From: Microcaldota archaeon
GTDB lineage: Archaea; Micrarchaeota; Micrarchaeia; Anstonellales; Bilamarchaeaceae
Length of the DNA: 53,334 nt
Direction of reading: 5' to 3'
NCBI GenBank assembly: GCA_016212505.1
Contig: JACRGB010000043.1
Coordinates: 1 to 53,334 of the forward strand
Part shown: positions 32,660 to 40,221 of the stretch, piece by piece
How positions within the stretch are numbered: position 1 is the stretch's first letter
Layout of the letters: the number at the start of each line of letters is the position of its first letter
Notes under the pieces: model-generated
Database searches by the model: none
Seen by the model: only the letters and a program-made list of their open reading frames with translations
What the model was told of the DNA's origin: nothing
Program-made: the position numbers and the translations under genes

Positions 32660-32700
32660 CATTTAGCTGAACATTCAGCTGAATATTTAGGTGAATATTT
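32660..32700 (+). repeat. Triplicated 12-nt unit forming the L29 ribosome binding site
   Basis: CATTTAGCTGAA (32660), CATTCAGCTGAA (32672) and TATTTAGGTGAA (32684) stand in tandem, then a partial TATTT meets the ATG at 32701. Only the third unit contains GGTG, so the ribosome site seems to have arisen from, or been copied into, a tandem repeat. Confidence 0.65.
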
Positions 32701-32946
32701 ATGTCAATTAAAAAATCAGAAATCGAAAAACTGTCTTCTTCAGAAATAGACAAAAAAATAAGCGAGCTGGAGCGCTCCATGCTTGAGCTTCGGTCAGAGG
32801 GCAATGCAGCAAAGGTCAAATCGGTCAAAAAAAGCATAGCAAGGTTAAAGACTGCCCAAGGAAAATATCCAAAAACCGCCCCTACCCAGAGCCTCAAAGC
32901 TCCTAATCAATCTAAAAACGTTAGCAAAACAGTTAAAAAGAACTGA
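32701..32946 (+). CDS. rpl29: Ribosomal protein uL29
   Basis: 81 residues. MSIKKSEIEKLSSSEIDKKISELERSMLELRSEGNAAKVKSVKKSIARLKT is the two-helix L29 fold near the tunnel exit. The usual archaeal position after S3 and before aIF1. A 25-residue basic tail follows the fold. Confidence 0.9.
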   Translation: MSIKKSEIEKLSSSEIDKKISELERSMLELRSEGNAAKVKSVKKSIARLKTAQGKYPKTAPTQSLKAPNQSKNVSKTVKKN

Positions 32947-32972
32947 TCCGTAACTAAAGACAGGTGAATGTA

Positions 32973-33275
32973 TTGGATAAATGTCCAAAATGTGGAATGC
33001 TCATGGATCTTTGCGTATGCGAGATCCTTGACAAACAGGGAGTAAGTAAGATAAAAGTTTATACGACAAATAAAAAGTTCAAAAAACTTGTTACTATAGT
33101 CGAAGGCATAGATAAGGCTCAGCTTGAACACACTACTAAAGAACTAAAGCACAAGCTTGCCTGCGGTGGAACTTCCAAAGAAGGCGTAATAATCCTCCAG
33201 GGAGACCATAAGAAAAGAGTTGCTGATGTTTTGAAATCTTTGGGCTACTTAGGCGAAAGCATTGAAATAAGATAG
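32973..33275 (+). CDS. Translation initiation factor aIF1 (SUI1)
   Basis: About 100 residues. An N-terminal zinc ribbon (CPKCG, then CVC) precedes the SUI1 domain: KIKVYTTNKKFKKLVTIVEGI, KLACGGTSKEGVIILQGDHKKRVADVLKSLGY. aIF1 checks start-codon choice on the 30S subunit. The TTG at 32973 lies six bases after GGTG, as at rpl3; the GTG at 32964 is part of that site. Last gene of the first ribosomal block. Confidence 0.92.
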   Translation: MDKCPKCGMLMDLCVCEILDKQGVSKIKVYTTNKKFKKLVTIVEGIDKAQLEHTTKELKHKLACGGTSKEGVIILQGDHKKRVADVLKSLGYLGESIEIR

Positions 33276-33308
33276 AATAATCTTAAAAGAGCAGTTTTTA
33301 CAACATTT

Positions 33309-33318
33309 ATTAAATTCT
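33309..33318 (+). promoter_or_regulatory. TATA box of the exported-protein gene
   Basis: TTTATTAAAT is centred about 25 nt upstream of the ATG at 33338 with no ribosome site between, giving a leaderless transcript separate from the ribosomal operon. Confidence 0.45.
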
Positions 33319-33337
33319 TTCCTTAATTGTTTTAGTT

Positions 33338-34309
33338 ATGTCTCTCTTTGCTGGTAGTACACCTAAAATTCGTCCTTCTAGATTCTCCCGCGCAGCCTTT
33401 GGCATGGCAGCCTTGTTTGGTAGTTTTTTTATTTCACCAAGACCAATCCATGCAGAAGAAATTCCAAAGCCGCAAGTTTCCTCAAAATCACTTCTTTCCC
33501 AAAAACCCAAAATGCAAGCCCTTCAAATGAGCTGTATCTATGAAAACGGGTACTCTGGAAGTAAATCCAGTGTTTCTTTCGGAACTCCCAATCTGTCATT
33601 TACCCTAAATGATCTTGAAAAAGGTGATACAACTAAACCTATTATTTCAAGAGTATCCCTCTCTCTTGTTTTAGTTTATACTCCTCCAAGGTACAATGAA
33701 ACATTACGCATTGAATTTTCCCAAGTGCCCTTAAATCTGGGCAAAGTAGCTCCAGTGCTCGAACGGAATGCCTGCCCGGCAATTAAGTTTTCCCCTCCGC
33801 CAAAAACCAAAGCAGAAATTGTGGCAGCTACCAAACGATGGGATGCTGATAGTAGACTGGCCCAAAAAGCTTTAGCCAACTTAATGGAAAAACATCCTGG
33901 TAAAAGTTATCCGATTCCCGACCGTACGGGTGAACTTGCAGCTGCCCTGCCCAAAGTAATTTCCGAGGCAATTGCCGTTTTTGCAAATCTCAATCGAGGC
34001 AGGTATCTTGGCATCGTTCCTGCCCAAAATTTTGACGTAGTAAGCAGCGATAATGATTTCTTTTTTATCCGAATTAACGACAGTGACCAGCTATTTACCC
34101 TGAGCCGAAAAATTGAATGGTCTTCAGTACAAAACCCCGAATATGTGGTTCAGGATTTTACTTATGCAATCAAAGAACTCTTCGTTAGTGGTTCGATGAT
34201 AGAAGCCCAGGTTGAGCCAGACTGCACTAAAAAAGGACTCGTTCAGTATGGGCCCAGTCCTCCATTTGATGGTAAGGAGATGTACCCCCCGACCTGTATT
34301 GATGAATGA
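33338..34309 (+). CDS. Exported protein of unknown function
   Basis: 323 residues, no family recognised. The N-terminus has basic residues, a hydrophobic core (AAFGMAALFGSFFI) and a likely cleavage site after PIHA, so it should be secreted by the Sec route. The mature part is mixed alpha/beta with four scattered cysteines (SCIYENG, NACPAIKF, PDCTKKG, PTCIDE) that could form two disulfides, and no membrane anchor. It has its own promoter and interrupts the ribosomal gene cluster between aIF1 and RNase P component 1. Confidence 0.65.
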   Translation: MSLFAGSTPKIRPSRFSRAAFGMAALFGSFFISPRPIHAEEIPKPQVSSKSLLSQKPKMQALQMSCIYENGYSGSKSSVSFGTPNLSFTLNDLEKGDTTKPIISRVSLSLVLVYTPPRYNETLRIEFSQVPLNLGKVAPVLERNACPAIKFSPPPKTKAEIVAATKRWDADSRLAQKALANLMEKHPGKSYPIPDRTGELAAALPKVISEAIAVFANLNRGRYLGIVPAQNFDVVSSDNDFFFIRINDSDQLFTLSRKIEWSSVQNPEYVVQDFTYAIKELFVSGSMIEAQVEPDCTKKGLVQYGPSPPFDGKEMYPPTCIDE

Positions 34310-34358
34310 TGGGAATGATAACCAACCGCTTTTATTTCCTTTTATACAATTTTAACTA

Positions 34359-34643
34359 ATGATCACTTCCAAAAACCTCCTTTTTTCCACTTTCATTGGT
34401 CTCCCCGTAGAGATTGTCAATAGCTCCCAACGTAACCTGATTGGAATAAAAGGAATAATTGTCGACGAGACAAAAAATCTAATTGTTATCGAGAGGGAGG
34501 ACAAGCCTGATCGTGAAATAAAAATCCCAAAAGTTTCTTCTGTTTTCCGTTTTACGCTCGAGAATAACGGAAATAAAGAAAAAATCGATGTTGATGGGGC
34601 CAGCATAACTTTCAGGCCGCACGAGAGACCAAAGAAGGTTTAG
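34359..34643 (+). CDS. rnp1: RNase P protein component 1 (Rpp29/Pop4)
   Basis: 94 residues. FIGLPVEIVNSSQRNLIGIKGIIVDETKNLIVIE is the Sm-like barrel of Rpp29, ending with ASITFRPHERPKKV, the family C-terminus. It is part of the tRNA 5-prime processing ribonucleoprotein. Its place between aIF1 and S17 is the standard archaeal one, but here promoters and foreign genes isolate it. TATA-like CTTTTATT about 25 nt upstream suggests separate leaderless transcription. Confidence 0.9.
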   Translation: MITSKNLLFSTFIGLPVEIVNSSQRNLIGIKGIIVDETKNLIVIEREDKPDREIKIPKVSSVFRFTLENNGNKEKIDVDGASITFRPHERPKKV

Positions 34644-34669
34644 TTACTGACCCTGTAAAAATACGAACA

Positions 34670-34679
34670 TATAAAAAAA
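34670..34679 (+). promoter_or_regulatory. TATA box of the gene at 34702
   Basis: ATATAAAAAAAG begins about 32 nt before the ATG, and no GGTG site follows, so transcription is probably leaderless. Confidence 0.4.
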
Positions 34680-34701
34680 GTTCTAAATTATTTATTCTTT
34701 T

Positions 34702-35178
34702 ATGGCAGTACTTAAACGTCACATTTTATTTCACGGAGAAGGACTGCGCATAAGTAATGGCGAACCATTAAGGTTTCAAATCTATTCAGCAACTTCACCT
34801 GCTGCATTAGCTAGGCTGGAGAATCATCTTTTCATAACCAGATTAAGAAGGCCCGGCTATGGGATCGATTCCTATCGTGCAAAAGCCCCTCCGGATTTAG
34901 GACTATCCACACCTATGGCTTTGCGGGTTTGCGTATCTCCTGCCAAAAGTCGTTTTGCAGAAGAATTAAGCGGGGCTGAAATAGGATCTTTAGCAGTTGC
35001 TGAGCGAGGAAATCGTAGACGACCTATTGGTTCTTCTTTTATCTCTCGTTTGGAGGCTGATTTTGGCCCACTTTTGGATCATCCTTTGGTTAATTTGATC
35101 CGAGCTATTTCCGACTACCAGTCGGTTAGTGACTCTTATGCAAGACTAGAGCAATGGCTCGAGAGAATGAGAAAGTAA
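34702..35178 (+). CDS. Hypothetical protein
   Basis: 158 residues, no family recognised. No signal peptide or membrane helix. The sequence is basic and arginine-rich (TRLRRPGYGIDSYRAK; AERGNRRRPIGSS) with a helical C-terminus (LVNLIRAISDYQSVSDSYARLEQWLERMRK). It is one of three unrelated genes lodged between the two blocks of the ribosomal cluster, with its own TATA box. Confidence 0.55.
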   Translation: MAVLKRHILFHGEGLRISNGEPLRFQIYSATSPAALARLENHLFITRLRRPGYGIDSYRAKAPPDLGLSTPMALRVCVSPAKSRFAEELSGAEIGSLAVAERGNRRRPIGSSFISRLEADFGPLLDHPLVNLIRAISDYQSVSDSYARLEQWLERMRK

Positions 35179-35218
35179 TGAAAAATCAAATTAAGTTGCT
35201 AAAAATGTTTAAAAGCGA

Positions 35219-35228
35219 GTATTTATAA
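35219..35228 (+). promoter_or_regulatory. TATA box of the gene at 35297
   Basis: GTATTTATAAGC lies about 70 nt upstream of the ATG, giving a leader of about 45 nt. The same TTTATAAGC core recurs at 35602, upstream of the S17 leader. Confidence 0.45.
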
Positions 35229-35296
35229 GCTTTAAACGTGTATTATTATTTGGTGAGTTACTGGTATTATTAACGGGTTCAAATGTACCTAGGATC

Positions 35297-35575
35297 ATGA
35301 ATAAGGATCCAAATCCAAAACGTCGATCATTTAGGTCTGCAGCATTGTTATTTGGACTAGGTTTAGCTAGCGTTAGTTTGGCTGCTGCTTCAACTTCTAG
35401 GCAAGGGACTGATATCGATTCTTTAGTTCAAAGTGGCAAAGTTGATGTTTGTCTTACTACAAGAAACTCATTTAGGTTTAATTTGCTAATTGCAAATCAA
35501 GCTCCTTTTGAACTCAAGACCAGCGAGGTTCCTTCTGACAGCCCAATACGTAGAGTGGCAAGAGCATGCAAATAG
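35297..35575 (+). CDS. Small putative Tat- or Sec-exported protein
   Basis: 92 residues, no family recognised. KRRSFRSAALLFGLGLASVS is a twin-arginine-like signal followed by LAAAST, a possible cleavage site. Only about 60 residues remain after cleavage, with two cysteines (DVCLTT, ARACK) that may form a disulfide. Codon use and surroundings resemble the other two genes lodged here. Confidence 0.5.
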   Translation: MNKDPNPKRRSFRSAALLFGLGLASVSLAAASTSRQGTDIDSLVQSGKVDVCLTTRNSFRFNLLIANQAPFELKTSEVPSDSPIRRVARACK

Positions 35576-35931
35576 TTGCTAAAACTGGTAAAAGAAGTCT
35601 TTATAAGCTGTTTCTAGCACAATCTGATTATGTCTTCTGTAAAACATGTATAAGGCAGTTATTCAACCTGAATCCTGAACCTAAGTTGCAGTCTCTTTCG
35701 TCTCCTTTATAAATATTTGTATCCTAATTAAAGTTCTGCTCGTACTTATTTAGTTTGTACGAATAGTTTGTTAGCTAAATAAACACCTTTTTCGAGAGGA
35801 AAAGATTTATTTTAGTGATTTACAATTTTGCTCCAAAGCCAAATTATTCGGAGCGAGAATGTTTGATCAATGAACTAGTGTTTAGTTAATTTCATGGAAT
35901 TTTAGAGAATTCATTGAAAGGTGAAAGATAA
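35576..35931 (+). promoter_or_regulatory. Tandem promoters and structured leader of the S17-SecY block
   Basis: No gene is seen in these 356 bases. Two TATA boxes are present: GTCTTTATAAGC (about 35599-35610) and CCTTTATAAATAT (about 35705-35717), giving possible leaders of about 300 and 195 nt. Inverted repeats include TCGTAC/GTACGA (about 35738-35762) and GCTCC/GGAGC (about 35830-35855). A small RNA from the first promoter or autogenous control of the operon are possible. GGTG lies at 35921-35924. Confidence 0.45.
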
Positions 35932-36252
35932 ATGTCAGAAGAAAAATGTGATGATAATAAATGTTTCAAGCATGGCGGAGTCAAAGTACGAGGAGGTTCC
36001 CTTGGCGGTAAAGTAGTTAGCACCAAAGGAAAGCGCACTGTCGTAGTTGAGCGTTCAATAACTGATTTCTTTACAAAATACCAGAAGTGGGCAAGAGGAA
36101 CTTCAAGAATTGCAGCGCATAACCCGGCCTGCTTAAATGCAAAAGTCAATGATTTTGTTGTGCTAAGCGAAACAAGGAAGCTAAGCAAGACAAAGGCCTG
36201 GACTGTAGTTGAAATAGTGCAAGGTGAATCAGTTAAAGGTGGATCTTCATGA
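35932..36252 (+). CDS. rps17: Ribosomal protein uS17
   Basis: 106 residues. The archaeal form has a CxxxxCxxHG loop at the start (CDDNKCFKHGG); GKVVSTKGKRTVVVERS and ISRIAAHNP-type core KWARGTSRIAAHNPACLNAKVNDFV follow. GGTG precedes the ATG. First gene of the second ribosomal block and overlapping L14 by four bases. Confidence 0.94.
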   Translation: MSEEKCDDNKCFKHGGVKVRGGSLGGKVVSTKGKRTVVVERSITDFFTKYQKWARGTSRIAAHNPACLNAKVNDFVVLSETRKLSKTKAWTVVEIVQGESVKGGSS

Positions 36253-36647
36253 AAGGGCTAACAAGCAATATCGTAAAAACACTCACAACCGGGAGCATGA
36301 TTCCATGTTCCGACAATAGCGGGGCCAAAATGATATATGTCATTGGTGCTGTACGGTACAAAGGAACCCGTGCAAGATATCCAAAAGTCGGAATTGGCGA
36401 TATTGTAATCTGCTCGGTAAAAAAAGGCAAGCCAGATATGATCAAAAAAGTAGTCAAGGCGCTTATAGTCAGGCAAAAGAAAGAATACCGAAGAGCAAAC
36501 GGCTCAAGATTATTTTTCGAAGATAATGCATGCGTACTCATCAACGATGATCTCCTTCCAGTAGGAACTGAGATTAAAGGCGTTGTTGCAAGGGAAATCG
36601 CAGAAAGATTCCCGAAAGTTGCAGCTATTTCAGCAGGTGTTATTTAA
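36249..36647 (+). CDS. rpl14: Ribosomal protein uL14
   Basis: 132 residues. GSMIPCSDNSGAKMIYVIGA and YPKVGIGDIVICSVKKGKPDM and the C-terminal EIAERFPKVAAISAGVI are the conserved parts. It forms intersubunit bridges and binds aIF6. Overlaps both neighbours by one to four bases, so the block is tightly coupled. Confidence 0.95.
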   Translation: MKGLTSNIVKTLTTGSMIPCSDNSGAKMIYVIGAVRYKGTRARYPKVGIGDIVICSVKKGKPDMIKKVVKALIVRQKKEYRRANGSRLFFEDNACVLINDDLLPVGTEIKGVVAREIAERFPKVAAISAGVI

Positions 36648-37324
36648 TGAAATCCGATAGTGAAAGAAAAAAGTTCTACAAGGAGCCGCTCCATCAGCGA
36701 AAGAGCAGGCTGCATGTTCATCTTTCCAAAACCTTGCGGTCAAAACTCAAAACAAAGAAAAGGGCAGTGCTTATCCATAAGAGCGATAAGGTCAAGATCC
36801 TGCGCGGCCCAGGTATGGGAAAAGAAGGCCGGGTAACAAGAGTAAATACCAATAGGAGAAAAATTTACACTGACGCGGTCTTGGTAAAAAACGCAAGAGG
36901 AAAAGAAGTTCCGGTTGCATTAGAGCCATCAAATCTTTTGCTCATTGAATTAGAGCCGACTGACCTACGAAAAGAAATATTCAAGGAAGATGCTTTCATT
37001 AAGGAAAAACCAAAAGAAGAGAAGAAAACCGAACCAAATGGAAAAAACGAAGCAAAAGAAACCAAGCATGAAGTAAAGCACGAAGCAAAACACGAATCAA
37101 AGGAACATGCAGAACACGTGCATCATTCTCACGAAAAGCAGGAAGAGCATAAATCGGAACAGAAGGATGAGCACAAATCAGAACATAAACCTGAACACAA
37201 AACCGAACACCCTGATCATCCACATCCAACGCACGAGCAGCACGATGAGAAAAAACATTCTGAGCATGGATCTGAAAAACATCATGAAAAACATGATGGA
37301 GAGCACAAACATTCTTCAAAGTAA
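36647..37324 (+). CDS. rpl24: Ribosomal protein uL24 with a long His-rich tail
   Basis: 225 residues, about 100 more than usual. The core reads PLHQRKSRLHVHLSKTLRSK and KSDKVKILRGPGMGKEGRV (KOW motif), ending near residue 120. The rest is almost only His, Glu, Lys and Asp in repeats such as HKSEHKPEHKTEHPDHPHP, with about thirty histidines. uL24 sits at the tunnel exit beside L22, whose tail is also His-rich. Metal storage or RNA binding could be guessed; nothing proves it. Confidence 0.92.
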   Translation: MKSDSERKKFYKEPLHQRKSRLHVHLSKTLRSKLKTKKRAVLIHKSDKVKILRGPGMGKEGRVTRVNTNRRKIYTDAVLVKNARGKEVPVALEPSNLLLIELEPTDLRKEIFKEDAFIKEKPKEEKKTEPNGKNEAKETKHEVKHEAKHESKEHAEHVHHSHEKQEEHKSEQKDEHKSEHKPEHKTEHPDHPHPTHEQHDEKKHSEHGSEKHHEKHDGEHKHSSK

Positions 37325-37355
37325 TTTAATGAAACAAAAAATGAGGTAAATCTTT

Positions 37356-38063
37356 ATGGCCAAGAGAGGGTTATCAAAACACATAAAAAGAATCGCAGTT
37401 TCCAAGGCAGTTCCTATTACTGATAAGAAGGCAAAAAAATGGATGATCAGGCCATCTCCCGGCCCGCATTCAAGAAAATATTCAATGCCACTGGCTGTCC
37501 TTTTAAGGGATGTTCTTAGGGTTGCCAAAACCGCCCAAGAAGCACAAAAAATACTTTCTGCCGGTCTGGTGACCATAGATGGCAAGATAAAAAAATCCGT
37601 CCGGTTGCCTGTTGGCCTGATGGATGTTGTTTCATTTGCAAAATTGGATAAAAATTACCGGCTTTCTGTTGATTGGAAAGGTCGTTTGGTGCCAAAAGAA
37701 ATCAGCAAGGAAGAAGCATCATCAAAAATACTTCGCGTTACTGGAAAAACGACCGTTCGGGGAGGAAAAATTGCATTATCATTCCACGATGGTAAGACTA
37801 TGATTGCCGACAATAATGTTAATGTCGGTGACTCGGTAATCATTTCTCTTCCAAAAACCCAGATAAAGAAGCATCTTAAGCGGGGCAAAGGTTCCCTATG
37901 CCTGGTCTGGGAAGGAAAACACGTAGGTTCAATCGTTACATTAAAAGAATTAACTGAACGAAAAGGAGGAAAGCCCTCAGAGGCTTTAGTAAACCATAAA
38001 GACGGTGATTTCATTACAATTGCCAATTACCTTTTCGTGGTTGATGATTCGATAAAGCAATAA
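37356..38063 (+). CDS. rps4e: Ribosomal protein eS4
   Basis: 235 residues, an archaeal/eukaryotic protein. SKHIKRIAVSKAVPITDKKAKKWMIRPSPGPHS at the N-terminus, an S4-like RNA-binding part (AQEAQKILSAGLVTIDGKIKKSVRLPVGLMDVV) and a KOW part (LVWEGKHVGSIVTLKEL) are clear. GAGGT upstream of the ATG. Confidence 0.95.
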   Translation: MAKRGLSKHIKRIAVSKAVPITDKKAKKWMIRPSPGPHSRKYSMPLAVLLRDVLRVAKTAQEAQKILSAGLVTIDGKIKKSVRLPVGLMDVVSFAKLDKNYRLSVDWKGRLVPKEISKEEASSKILRVTGKTTVRGGKIALSFHDGKTMIADNNVNVGDSVIISLPKTQIKKHLKRGKGSLCLVWEGKHVGSIVTLKELTERKGGKPSEALVNHKDGDFITIANYLFVVDDSIKQ

Positions 38064-38077
38064 TTTAAGGTGAAAAA

Positions 38078-38617
38078 ATGGACAATTCAAATTCCGCTAA
38101 CACGAAAGAAAACAGCATGAAGGAAATCTTCATAGAAAAAATCACCGTCAACATTGGTGTAGGTTCACCAGGGGAAAGATTGGAGCACGCTAAAAATCTT
38201 ATCAGCAAGCTCACCGGAAACCGTAAGCCTCTAGAGACACTGGCACGAAAAAGAGACCCTGTTTTCAAACTAAGAAAAGGCCTTCCGATAGGCGTCAAAG
38301 TAACTATAAGAGGAAAAGACACCAAAGGGTTTGTTGAAAAAGCGCTTACCGCAAGACGAAGGCCCCTTGGCCAGAGCAACTTTGATAAAGAAGGAAATAT
38401 TTCATTCGGAGTCCCAGAATACATAGATTTTCCAGGGGCAAAATATGATCCTACAATCGGCATGTTCGGTTTTGATGTGTGTGTTACTCTAGCCCGGTCC
38501 GGTAAAAGGGTGGCTCTTAGGAGATTCAAAAATTCAAAAATCGGCAAATCGCACAAGATAACAAAAGAAGAAGGAATGGATTTTATGGTCAAGAACTTCA
38601 ATGCAAAAATTGAGTAA
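38078..38617 (+). CDS. rpl5: Ribosomal protein uL5
   Basis: 179 residues. [30 protein letters not shown], the GKVTxRG-like [15 protein letters not shown], and [24 protein letters not shown] are typical; it binds 5S rRNA. An in-frame ATG at 38117 would remove a 13-residue Ser/Asn-rich extension, but GGTG is at the first start. Confidence 0.95.
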   Translation: MDNSNSANTKENSMKEIFIEKITVNIGVGSPGERLEHAKNLISKLTGNRKPLETLARKRDPVFKLRKGLPIGVKVTIRGKDTKGFVEKALTARRRPLGQSNFDKEGNISFGVPEYIDFPGAKYDPTIGMFGFDVCVTLARSGKRVALRRFKNSKIGKSHKITKEEGMDFMVKNFNAKIE

Positions 38618-38637
38618 TTTACAATCAAGTGATGTTT

Positions 38638-38799
38638 ATGAAGCTCTCAACTGAAGAAAAATATAAAGGAAAAGGAAAAAGACTCTGCAGAAATTGCGGT
38701 AATGCAAGAGGCCTTATCAGGAAATACGGTCTTTTTGTATGCAGGCGCTGCTTCAGGGAAATGGCTGAGAGCATAGGTTTCAGAAAATATGGAGGTTGA
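38638..38799 (+). CDS. rps14: Ribosomal protein uS14 (zinc form)
   Basis: 53 residues. Reads [15 protein letters not shown], then [16 protein letters not shown] and [20 protein letters not shown]. The CxxC...CxxC zinc ribbon and the GFRKY end are diagnostic. It lies in its expected place between L5 and S8. The ATG at 38638 follows GTGATGTTT; the ATG at 38632 would add two residues. Its last 11 codons lie beside the S8 ribosome site. Confidence 0.93.
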   Translation: MKLSTEEKYKGKGKRLCRNCGNARGLIRKYGLFVCRRCFREMAESIGFRKYGG

Positions 38800-38803
38800 A
38801 TTA

Positions 38804-39187
38804 ATGACAGATCACTTAGCTGACGCGCTTAACACGATAAAAACTCACGAAATAGTTGGACAGAATAGCTGTACTATTAAGGCAACCAGCCTTATTGGTG
38901 AAATTCTCAAGGTTCTGAAAGACCACAAATACCTTAAGGAATACAAAAAAGTCGATAATGGCCGGGGCGGATTTTTCGAAATCCAGCTTGATGGCAGAAT
39001 TAATGATTGTGGCGTAATCAAGCCAAGAATGCCGGTAAAGAGGCACGATTGGGCAAAAAAGGAACAACAATTCATTCCAGGATTCGGTGTAGGGCTTTTG
39101 ATAGTTTCCACTCCGAGCGGAATTATGACAAATCAGGATGCCGAAAAGAAGCGAATCGGCGGAAGGCTTCTTTGTTACGTTTATTAG
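38804..39187 (+). CDS. rps8: Ribosomal protein uS8
   Basis: 127 residues from the ATG at 38804, seven bases after GGAGGT; the ATG at 38789 lies inside rps14 and upstream of that site. DHLADALNTIKTHEIVG and FIPGFGVGLLIVSTPSGIMTNQDAEKKRIGGRLLCYVY identify it. It binds the central 16S domain. Confidence 0.94.
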   Translation: MTDHLADALNTIKTHEIVGQNSCTIKATSLIGEILKVLKDHKYLKEYKKVDNGRGGFFEIQLDGRINDCGVIKPRMPVKRHDWAKKEQQFIPGFGVGLLIVSTPSGIMTNQDAEKKRIGGRLLCYVY

Positions 39188-39197
39188 GTGAATAATG

Positions 39198-39689
39198 ATG
39201 GTAGAAATAACTGACGGGGTCAATGTTCAGGTAAATGGCACAACCGTTACTGCCAAGGGTCCTGGCGGCGAAGTCAAGAAAATACTTTCCCCGCTCGTGT
39301 CAGTAAAAGTCGAAGGCAAAAAAATCGAGATAAGTAGTGCAGACAAAGCGCTTGCAAATACCGTTGAAGCCATTTTGACAAATATGGTCCATGGCGCAAA
39401 ATCCGGCTATAAGAAAAACCTCAAATTGCTCTATGCGCACTTCCCAATTACCATTGAAGTAAAAGGAAAAGATTTAACTGTGAAAAATTTCCTTGGCGAA
39501 AAAATGGCAAGAAAAACAGTGATTATCGGGAATACCAAAGTAGAGGCAAAAGGCCAGAACGTCACGATCTCGGGCCCGGACAAGGAAGCAGTAGGCCAAA
39601 CATTGGCAAACATACGAACTGCAATGCGGATAAAGGAAAAAGACGGAAGAGTATTCCAGGATGGCATTTTTGAAGTTGAGGGTGAATGA
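39198..39689 (+). CDS. rpl6: Ribosomal protein uL6
   Basis: 163 residues. Duplicated beta-alpha fold: VNGTTVTAKGPGGEVKKIL and ITIEVKGKDLTVKNFLGEKMARK, then GPDKEAVGQTLANIRTAMRIKEKDGRVFQDGIF. Two adjacent ATGs (39195, 39198); the second is seven bases after GGTG. Confidence 0.94.
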   Translation: MVEITDGVNVQVNGTTVTAKGPGGEVKKILSPLVSVKVEGKKIEISSADKALANTVEAILTNMVHGAKSGYKKNLKLLYAHFPITIEVKGKDLTVKNFLGEKMARKTVIIGNTKVEAKGQNVTISGPDKEAVGQTLANIRTAMRIKEKDGRVFQDGIFEVEGE

Positions 39690-39693
39690 TAAA

Positions 39694-40221
39694 ATGGTCA
39701 CTAAAAAGAAAAAACCAAAGTTTAATGTTCCCAATCTGGGGTTCTTCAAAAGCGTAAAGGCAAGATGGAGAAGGCCAAGAGGGACTCACAATAAGAAGAG
39801 GATGAAATTCAAATGGACCGGTGCCATGCCTACCGTAGGTTACCGAAACCCCGAAGCAATTCGCGGATTGCACCCCTCTGGAAAGAAAGAAGTTTTAGTT
39901 CATAATATGGCTGAGCTCGAAGGCGTTTCCGGAAAAGATTCAGTCGCGAGGCTATCTTCAACTATTGGCGCCAAGAAAAGAAAAATAATGGAAGAAAAGG
40001 CAAAATCGATGAATCTGAGAATCGTTAATGCTACAAAAGCCAAAGAAAGCGGAACTGCCCAATCAGCAGGCAAATTTGTAGCCAAAAAAGAATTTATGGC
40101 TGCGAAAAATTCTGCAAAGAATTTTTCGGCATTGGAATCTAAGGATTCCAATACAACGAAAAAAATGGATGGCAAAATAGATAGCAAACCGGATAACAAA
40201 AAGGCTGGTGCAAAAGTATGA
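39694..40221 (+). CDS. rpl32e: Ribosomal protein eL32 with a basic extension
   Basis: 175 residues from the ATG at 39694, which follows the GGTG in the end of rpl6; the frame is open upstream only inside rpl6. FFKSVKARWRRPRGTHNKKRMKFKWTGAMPTVGYRNPEAIRGLHPSG is the conserved core. After about residue 125 comes a Lys/Ala/Ser-rich tail not seen in most homologs. Stop overlaps the eL19 start. Confidence 0.92.
   Translation: MVTKKKKPKFNVPNLGFFKSVKARWRRPRGTHNKKRMKFKWTGAMPTVGYRNPEAIRGLHPSGKKEVLVHNMAELEGVSGKDSVARLSSTIGAKKRKIMEEKAKSMNLRIVNATKAKESGTAQSAGKFVAKKEFMAAKNSAKNFSALESKDSNTTKKMDGKIDSKPDNKKAGAKV

Noticed and set aside
36647-37324. Separate His-rich metal-binding gene behind L24
   Set aside because: The His-rich part is in the same uninterrupted frame as the L24 core with no start signal between, so it is a tail.
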